A DNA stretch of 64,000 nucleotides from Lytechinus variegatus (lineage: Eukaryota > Echinodermata > Echinoidea > Temnopleuroida > Toxopneustidae). The DNA is taken from assembly GCF_018143015.1 (NCBI RefSeq), contig NC_054748.1:3710080-3774079 (forward strand), given 5' to 3'. A model generated the notes under the pieces. The model was not told where the DNA came from, did no database searches, and worked only from the letters and a program-made list of their open reading frames with translations. Position 1 is the first letter of the stretch. Every line of letters begins with the position of its first letter. Shown here piece by piece: positions 57,513-64,000 of this stretch. Position numbers and translations under genes: made by a program.

Positions 57513-58781
57513 ATGGATCTGTCTAGGTTCATTCAACTACTGCTTCTTTCTTTCACCTCACGCCAAGCAGCGTGTATGGAAACACGAGAAGCTGTCTCCA
57601 ATTCCTCCGCCACGCCCTCGACGCCGAATGCGGCCATGACAACTGTTTTGGGAACCAGTGTTTTCCTTTATGAGGATCTTGACTTCACCCTTCAATATGG
57701 CAAAGAAGGTACCTTGAGCAGTCTGGACCATCCGCTGCTCCAAGAACTTGGAAATGAGTGGGACGTTACAACAATAAGTTATGAATATATTGATGATGAT
57801 GCAGATGCTGTTAGCTCGTGGTCTTCATGGTCTTGGTTTCCGATTCGCTGGACATTTGTCAGATGTGGGGAACTAGTTGTTGGGGTTATTGGCATCATCG
57901 GTAACCTTTTGGTAGTCATCGTTCTCTTTCAACGACGAGCTGAGAGCCGATCCACTGACACCCTGATAGGCGCACTAGCAGTTGCCGATCTTCTGACATC
58001 GGTTGGGTTGCTTCCTACACCTTATGCTAAAACTGTCCCGGTATCCTGGTTTGGGCAGTTATACTGCACGTTGGTCTGGTCTCCGCTCTACATGTGGGTG
58101 TGGGCCTTTATGTCGGGTTTCTTGCTGTCTGCAATCTCGATTGAGCGCTACATCGCTGTCTCACACCCCATCTATTTCAGGAGGATTTTGACCAGACGCC
58201 GAGTCTCTGAGGTGGTTGTATTTTTGTGGATTTGCGCAATGATGGTCTGCATCCCTCAACCCTTCCTTATCACTGTGGACAAGGTACATCGTCGATGCGC
58301 AGTCAGGATATTGTCTTACGAGCTTAGGGCGGCATTTGCATTCTACGTGACAACCATCCAGTTGTTCATTCCGGCAACCATCATGGCCGTCACTCAAACC
58401 TTAATTGCTGTCAAGCTCAAAGCACAGTCTAAGCGTTTCGAAGGTTCTAAGACCTATCATGAAGCAGCTGGCAAGGCCGTCATTAAAATGATGTTCATGG
58501 TCATCGTGGCGTACATCATCTGTTGGACACCTAACAGGTTTCTTTACTTGATTACTAGATTGTTCCGTCTCAATTCCCCAATGAAAAGCCAGATTTCCGA
58601 GGGTTTAATCGTCCTTGCTGCTGTCAACTCAAGCATCAATCCGATCATCTATAGTGTCCGTTATCGAAAGTTCCGCCAGGCGGTTAAGGAACTTTTCACG
58701 AGGAAAGAGGTTCGAAATTCAGCTATGTTTGACGATCCTATCAATATTAACACCAACCCTACGAACGATGCCTCTGTTTAA
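57513..58781 (+). CDS. Rhodopsin-class (class A) GPCR, orphan
   Basis: A plasma-membrane receptor of 422 residues in one exon. A signal peptide is likely at residues 1-20 (LLLLSFTSRQAAC), then an acidic extracellular N-terminus of about 95 residues with an N-glycosylation site at N30. Class A marks: GN at 130-131 (TM1), LAVAD with D159 (TM2), C185 paired with C262, ERY at 211-213 (TM3), CWTP at 337-340 (TM6) and NPIIY at 376-380 (TM7). The tail is about 40 residues. ATG at 57513 is preferred because it starts the signal peptide; the frame stays open to the acceptor at 57483. The ERYIAVSHP and YRKFRQA motifs suggest a peptide- or amine-type receptor, but no ligand can be named. Confidence 0.95.
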   Translation: MDLSRFIQLLLLSFTSRQAACMETREAVSNSSATPSTPNAAMTTVLGTSVFLYEDLDFTLQYGKEGTLSSLDHPLLQELGNEWDVTTISYEYIDDDADAVSSWSSWSWFPIRWTFVRCGELVVGVIGIIGNLLVVIVLFQRRAESRSTDTLIGALAVADLLTSVGLLPTPYAKTVPVSWFGQLYCTLVWSPLYMWVWAFMSGFLLSAISIERYIAVSHPIYFRRILTRRRVSEVVVFLWICAMMVCIPQPFLITVDKVHRRCAVRILSYELRAAFAFYVTTIQLFIPATIMAVTQTLIAVKLKAQSKRFEGSKTYHEAAGKAVIKMMFMVIVAYIICWTPNRFLYLITRLFRLNSPMKSQISEGLIVLAAVNSSINPIIYSVRYRKFRQAVKELFTRKEVRNSAMFDDPININTNPTNDASV

Positions 58782-59668
58782 ACTCAGTGACAGTATAACT
58801 GGGCCCGTCAGTTTTTAAGCCTCTTTAGAATTTTGGTAAATTTTTGAATTATTCAGTTTCAAGGTTTGACTTAAACATGTTAATTGCGAGATAAAATGTG
58901 AAAATATAAAGCATTTGTTATGAAAAATATCTCAACTTACATTTAAAGAGCGTAAGATCCCAAACTGTTTTAAAAAAAATCTTAACCATTTCTTAACCAT
59001 GGAATGTGGTGAAAGAAATAGCGATATCGGATCAAATGGAGTTTTCGGACATGGATTGCAAGAATGCAAGATAAGCGATAATGGCGGGGTTTTATCATTG
59101 ATGTAAGTCCTGTTTCCTTAACATTTTTTTCTCATTGAGTTATGAATTTTGTACATGATTCGTGCACCGTTGGCTTACCAGACAAACACTTATTCAAAGC
59201 CTTAAAATTTCTAATGAATAACATCAGATTGACATTTACGTTTCGCTTCAGAAGACAAAATGCCGTCGTGCATTTTCTTTTACTTTTTAAAGAAACTGCG
59301 CCTGCTTCGGATTCGATTCCCGCTCACGGTGAAATACGTCTTTAAAAAAAGATAATCAACTGCCAAAATAATCATTTTTTCTTGCTTATATACGATTATT
59401 TTATTAAGAGCACTTACGATCTCTAGCCCCTTTTCATCTGTTATACTCTTCTCAGATGTGAATGCAGAAAAAAAATTAAATGGTCTTGATTGGTCTTCAA
59501 AAGAACGGTTTGCAAATTGCACTCCACTTCAATATGTTCACAGTAATTAACGTACGAAGGCCAAGAATATTCTTATTGACAATTGCACTTGATTAGTTTG
59601 TTTATTAATTGATTGATTTCGATGTAAATGTGAACATTTTCATACACGTAGATGCACATGTTAATGAA
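58782..59668. other. GPCR 3' flank, no gene seen
   Basis: Probably includes the 3' UTR. A short tRNA-derived piece may lie near 59300-59340 (GGATTCGATTCCCGCTCACG, B-box-like). Nothing else was recognised. Confidence 0.45.
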
Positions 59669-59850
59669 CCGGTGTGTTGGCTCAGTTGGTAGAGCGTCCT
59701 TGCATGTCACAACTGGGAGGTCGGGCATTCGAATCCCCGGGCGCGTCAGACCAAAATACGTTAAATGTTAGATAGAAGTTGCTGCTATCCTGCATGGCGT
59801 TCAGCAATATAAGGGTTAGGGTTAGGCCGATCTGGCGCTGCCAAGTTGCT
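59669..59850 (+). mobile_element. tRNA-derived SINE
   Basis: The head GTGTTGGCTCAGTTGGTAGA, a B-box-like GGCATTCGAATCCC, and a body with GTTGCTGC, TGGCGTTCAGCAA and CTGGCGCTGCC match the minus-strand copy at 862-1057 in order. The TTAGGGTTAGG word at 59814-59825 is part of this body and is not telomeric. Confidence 0.65.
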
Positions 59851-60183
59851 AACATGTCCACGAATTTAGTGATATCTGTTTCGAACAAAGTTTTGATTGT
59901 CGATTTCTTTTTTGCGATTTTCCACCAAATGTTCGTCCTTTGAAAAAGATATTGAATTTATGCAGTATATTAGTTTTAAAATAGTATGGACATAACATAA
60001 CAAAACTTGTTGGAATAATGTAACATGTGTAATGTGCAAGTAGGATATGTTTTCATGTAGTTGAAGCGAATGTTATGCACTAATACATGTACATATTAAA
60101 AATTAAAAAAACGTACAGGTACGGATGGATTTTTTAGTCTCACTTGGTCTACATGTAGTCGGTGTACTTTTTAGATACACTTG
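59851..60183. other. No gene seen
   Basis: AT-rich, with no recognised feature. Confidence 0.5.
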
Positions 60184-60348
60184 CACTGTAATAAATGAAG
60201 TGCTAATTTAGCACTCACAGTGCTTGTATAGTGACTGCACTACGAGTGTTTATTTTCTAGCTTACATTTTAATTAGAAAATTTGCACTAGTAGTGCACTC
60301 ACTATACTGGCACTCTAAGTGCTAAATTGGCACTTCCTTTTTACAGTG
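60184..60348. mobile_element. 165-bp palindromic MITE
   Basis: It starts CACTGTAATAAATGAAGTGC and ends GCACTTCCTTTTTACAGTG. The two halves pair almost throughout, including GTGCTAATTTAGCAC against GTGCTAAATTGGCAC and TATAGTGACTGCACTA against TAGTGCACTCACTATA. The TIRs are CACTGTAA. The word AGTGC/GCACT is repeated within the arms. No target duplication was confirmed. Confidence 0.75.
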
Positions 60349-61859
60349 TATACATCGGCTATATCATTATAGTTCATTATCGATTTTGTGTTATTGCAGT
60401 TTGGTCTATATTTCCTTAGTCCAAAACTCATTAACTCTAATTATCATATCATTCAGATTTATTTTCAAGAGAACATAAGGGATAATACAAATGATTTTTA
60501 TGCATTTATAACAGACATTTACGAAACAAATCTTTGTCATTGTGATTAAATTGAATATCATCAATACAAGTAATTACAAAATATGGTGCATTTTGTAGAA
60601 AAATTATAATTCAAATAGAAACATAAGATATATTTGGAAATGGGATATTCCCTTAAAAGCATAGCTTGCATAATATGAACTTCCCTAGAGAAAGAGACGA
60701 AATAGTTACTACTTGCCTACGGAAACTTACTGAACAGTATAGACGAACAAGATAAAACACAGAACAATATAAAACAAAGAACAGGACAAAACTAAAAAAA
60801 AAAAAGAGTTAAAACAAAACGTAATAAAAACCAAAAACGGGACGACAAAAGGAAAAGAAATAAACATAAATAGAAACAGGACGAATTGCGACCGAAAGGT
60901 GAAATAAAATTAGATAAAGACAAATAAAAATAAGTTTTGGTCTTTTAGTCTACTGCTCAGATAAATCCACATTATGCTGCATCAAATTACATCGCAATAT
61001 TTTACACGAAATCCTTGCATGTCAGTAAACGGTAATGTTGAGTGCCAATATTATGTAAGTTTAAGGTCAGTGACTTTTGGCATATCTCTCTATACAGCTT
61101 CATTCGCCCGCTCAAGCCAGCCTTTTACTCAAGCCACTCCCATCTACTCAACTCAACCAACACCGTATACTCGAGCCTTCTAATCAAGCTTCCACACTCA
61201 TCCCGAAAATAAAACTCTGTTTCCAAACACCCTCTCTCGCATTACCATTTCGCTTGTATCTCTATATCTACTTTTATCCAGGTCCTTCCAGGGCTTTGCA
61301 CATGCTGTACCGAAAAACCACTACCGCGCTTTTCTCTGTTCAAAGCATTTTCTTAAAGCATGGAGTTCCCCTTCATTAAGGAAAAACGATTTGATAAAAA
61401 CATGGTTCATATTCACTTAGAGTACAAGTAGTTGATCTACTCCCTGAATATAGACCAAACCTCTTTTGTCCATATCCATTCGTTATACATGCACTTTAGT
61501 TTGCACTATGTCATTTTAGTATAATTATTGTACTAAAATGAAATATGTATAGTGAACATTAAAGTGCATTTACACAGAATAGATATTATGTCTATGTACA
61601 TGTAGTCTGATGCCCAATGATTGTCTTAATTTCAGGTCGTCTTTATATTTTCTTTATTTTTTGACAAGTTTAAAATTTGCTAATACGAGTCATTTCATGA
61701 AGCTGGTCATAAAATAAGAGCGACTTTACGAACGACTGGTGATCCTTTGTTGATGGTAAATGATATTCAACATAAGATGTTAATCATGTTAATTGGTGAT
61801 TATTTAGCGCGGGAGAAGTGTTCACCAGTCTGTGTTCTTGACGTATCGTGTTTATAAAA
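60349..61859. other. No gene seen
   Basis: A-rich DNA with GAACAAGATAAAACA-type words at 60730-60930. Frames at 60974-61379 have no motif or splice support. Confidence 0.5.
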
Positions 61860-62220
61860 CAACCCCCCCCCCCCCTCCTCTCTAACCTTTTAAACCGAGT
61901 GGCAGGAGCAGATCCTGCATTTTGTAGGGGGGGGGCACGTTTTTCAGAGGAAATTTTGAAAATAAAAAAAACCAAGACAGTTTTAAAAAAATGAAGATCA
62001 TTTATTCCACGTAGAATTTGACAAGAAAAATGTGGGAGTCCTCATTTATGTATGATCGATATATACCCATTAGAATACTTACTGTCATTTTTAAATGACG
62101 GGCACACTAACGTAGGAACGGCATATTCACATTATGAATATTAACGATAATTCTCAAAATTAGGGGGTACGAGCCACAAATCCCCCCCCCCCCCCCCCTC
62201 GATCCGCCACTGCCGAGTGA
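61860..62220. repeat. Eroded transposon ends with C/G runs
   Basis: Two fragments with long C- or G-runs next to CCGAGTGGCAGGAGCAGATC (61897) and GATCCGCCACTG (62203). The second resembles the CAGTGGCG end of the nested hAT-like element at 31997. These are probably partial, old hAT-type termini. Confidence 0.4.
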
Positions 62221-62375
62221 ATATAACACGAAATTAGTAGGCATACGTGGAATACCATTAGACATATTATTTAACAGACGAACTAGTTTTGGACGAAGTG
62301 GGAATAGATCAAGTGGGACTAGTCCAAGTGAGATGTAACAAAAGGGAAAGTAGACTGAGCCGGTTTAGACCAATT

Positions 62376-62635
62376 CTGTTTCTGTTTATGGTAATTACTC
62401 CCGTAGGAACTCGGCAGGACAGTATTTTCGCTGGTAAACGCCAAGCTGGTATATAACCAATTACCTAGGAAACACTTTACGTCTTGGTTAATCACTCATA
62501 GTGGCTGACTTGTAAACGACAGATATTACTTTTTGGCCTTTTCATTAAAGTAGAGACAATGGCAGAGTGGGGAGTCAAACTCACGACCTTGTGATTATGA
62601 GTCCAATGCTCTAACCACTGGACCAAACGACCCAC
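62376..62635 (-). mobile_element. tRNA-derived SINE, minus strand (complete head)
   Basis: On the minus strand the head is GTTTGGTCCAGTGGTTAGAG (A box), then GGACTCATAATC (anticodon-arm-like, CAT) and the B-box-like GAGTTTGACTCCCC. The body ends near AGTTCCTACGGGAGTAATTA. It is the more complete of the two copies here (see 50138-50371). Confidence 0.8.
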
Positions 62636-64000
62636 AATTGACAATGCACACACACACGCAAAATATGTTTATGCTAACCATTGATGGACAATACACATAC
62701 CAATGATAGACTAAGCAACCTTTATTTCAACGTGGATAATATCACACAACATTACTTCGTGAAAAGGTAAATAAATGAATAGGCACTAAGAACAATGAAG
62801 AACAATTCCCCCCCAAAAAGCCAGGACGACAAAAAATAAAACATATATAGGAAACAAAAGGAGAAGACAAAAGTCCCCGTAATACAATTAATGACAGAAA
62901 TGTAATAACACAATGAGTTGGAATACTGAATTTGGATTAAACCTTCAATAAAATTCTCCTTATGCTACATTACACTAATCAAAAATATGAAAATGATTAA
63001 GAAAAAGCAGGAATCTTTAGTTCTACTGATAAAGAAAATTGATACGAGATTCTTGAAAACGGAAGTTTGAAATTATTTTCAGTTCGAAAGGATGCAATTG
63101 CCTTACAGCTAAGTGTACGTGAAATAGTGTAACTAAACGTACGTGTTATCCTAGTTAAGATCGAAATGAAAAATATGAAAAAAATATTTCCCTGAATTTT
63201 TTCCTCCTTTTCCCGTCGTTAATACCAGGCAAAAGATAAATCATATGTTATACAACAGTGTACCGGTGTTCAGTCGCTTTCTCATGTCTAATCCTAAATA
63301 TCTTCATACGCCTGTTGTATTCAGACATTGCATGGCAACCATCAACGGTAATTCATTAGCTATCTTTCTGTAATGCATTCTTCACTACCTCTATTGTGTT
63401 TGTGCACATGCCTAGCATGATCAGTTCTTAATGTTAGAGATTCCAATCCTCGGCTGTGGCTGCCTGCTTGATTTTGGTATCCAGATATTCTGAGAGTCTG
63501 CCATTAAACTTCTCTGCAACTGGACCTATTTAGTTTCTCTGCCTTTACTTTCAGTTACTGTACATATATTAGTTCAAGAACCCACGATACAACAACGCCG
63601 ATTAAAGTTACATCTTCAGGCAAGTAATCATACCATCGTATAAACGTCAATGAATTCATGACACTCTTGAGAAATATTTTTTTAACGTTACCCGTATTTT
63701 TTCGTGAATAAATAAAATTAATCTCGTTACAAAATGACGGGGCTTTATAGTAAAACAAAAAAAAATGCTATGCATTTTTAAGAGTGTCAAACTGAAGTAA
63801 TATGTTAATGTAAAAGCAGGTCTTTGTTTTGAGAAAGCAATGTATTAAGATTTCCATTTGCCATCGACAGTAATAACGTTACCGAATGATGCGATTAAAA
63901 ACAAACATTCTGGAGATCTAAGAAGGTGAATTAGCTATCAAAGATTAATTTTACCATAACCATACCATCCTTAATATGATTCATGAACACTTTGTAACTT
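62636..64000. other. No gene supported
   Basis: AT-rich DNA. A weak minus-strand terminal-exon candidate at about 63451-63519 was considered and not accepted. No repeat with clear ends was recognised. Confidence 0.45.

Noticed and set aside
59814-59825. Telomere-like TTAGGG repeat
   Set aside because: Only two units, located inside a SINE body that has a related sequence at 862-1057.
63451-63519. Possible minus-strand terminal exon (VAEKFNGRLSEYLDTKIKQA, stop after DWNL)
   Set aside because: An AG acceptor and a stop frame it, but the acceptor lacks a pyrimidine tract, no other exon was found, and no family was recognised.

Overview
The window is animal nuclear DNA, very probably from an echinoderm (sea-urchin-like), although the species cannot be read from the sequence. 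The reasons are AT-rich DNA with GT-AG introns, leucine-rich-repeat exons of exactly 72 bp, a type C LGR receptor, a bacterial-type malate/lactate dehydrogenase gene of the kind kept in marine invertebrates, and a very dense load of foldback elements, TA-target and hAT-like DNA transposons and tRNA-derived SINEs. The echinoderm label is inference.

Three host genes can be supported, all on the + strand. (1) The 3' part of a leucine-rich-repeat GPCR (relaxin-receptor/GRL101-like) runs from 12100 to 22909: nine single-repeat exons, each 72 bp and each in the same phase, then one exon with the cysteine hinge and all seven membrane helices. The 5' part (signal peptide, any LDLa modules, first LRRs) was not found; an open 213-bp phase-2/phase-2 exon candidate at 3468-3680 could belong to it. 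(2) A nine-exon Ldh_2/MDH-2 family NAD(P)-dependent dehydrogenase runs from 35915 to 49457, complete except for the first few residues. (3) A rhodopsin-class GPCR of 422 residues is coded in one exon at 57513-58781, with a possible TATA promoter and 5' UTR exon near 54.7-55.45 kb. No functional link between the three is evident.

The rest is mostly mobile DNA. Region 1-12 kb holds dispersed foldbacks, a tandem array of a 412-434-bp unit carrying a cloverleaf-perfect tRNA-like gene, and three consecutive TIR elements with TA flanks (6204-8749, 8964-11000, 11039-11858). Region 22.9-31.5 kb is gene-free, with a second tRNA-like array on the opposite strand, two head-to-tail TIR elements and an ACTGG-repeat element. 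Region 31.5-40.3 kb holds two 3.1-kb hAT-like composites in inverted orientation, each with the same second hAT-like element nested at the same site; they bracket exons 1 and 2 of the dehydrogenase. Intron 6 of that gene holds a 3.3-kb element with TTCGTAATTCCGAAGG arrays at both ends. Region 49.5-57.4 kb holds SINEs, LINE-like tails, a minisatellite and a tandem repeat. Region 58.8-64 kb is gene-poor with SINEs and a MITE.

All boundaries were read by eye; family names for non-coding repeats rest on TIR and target-duplication structure, not on database matches.
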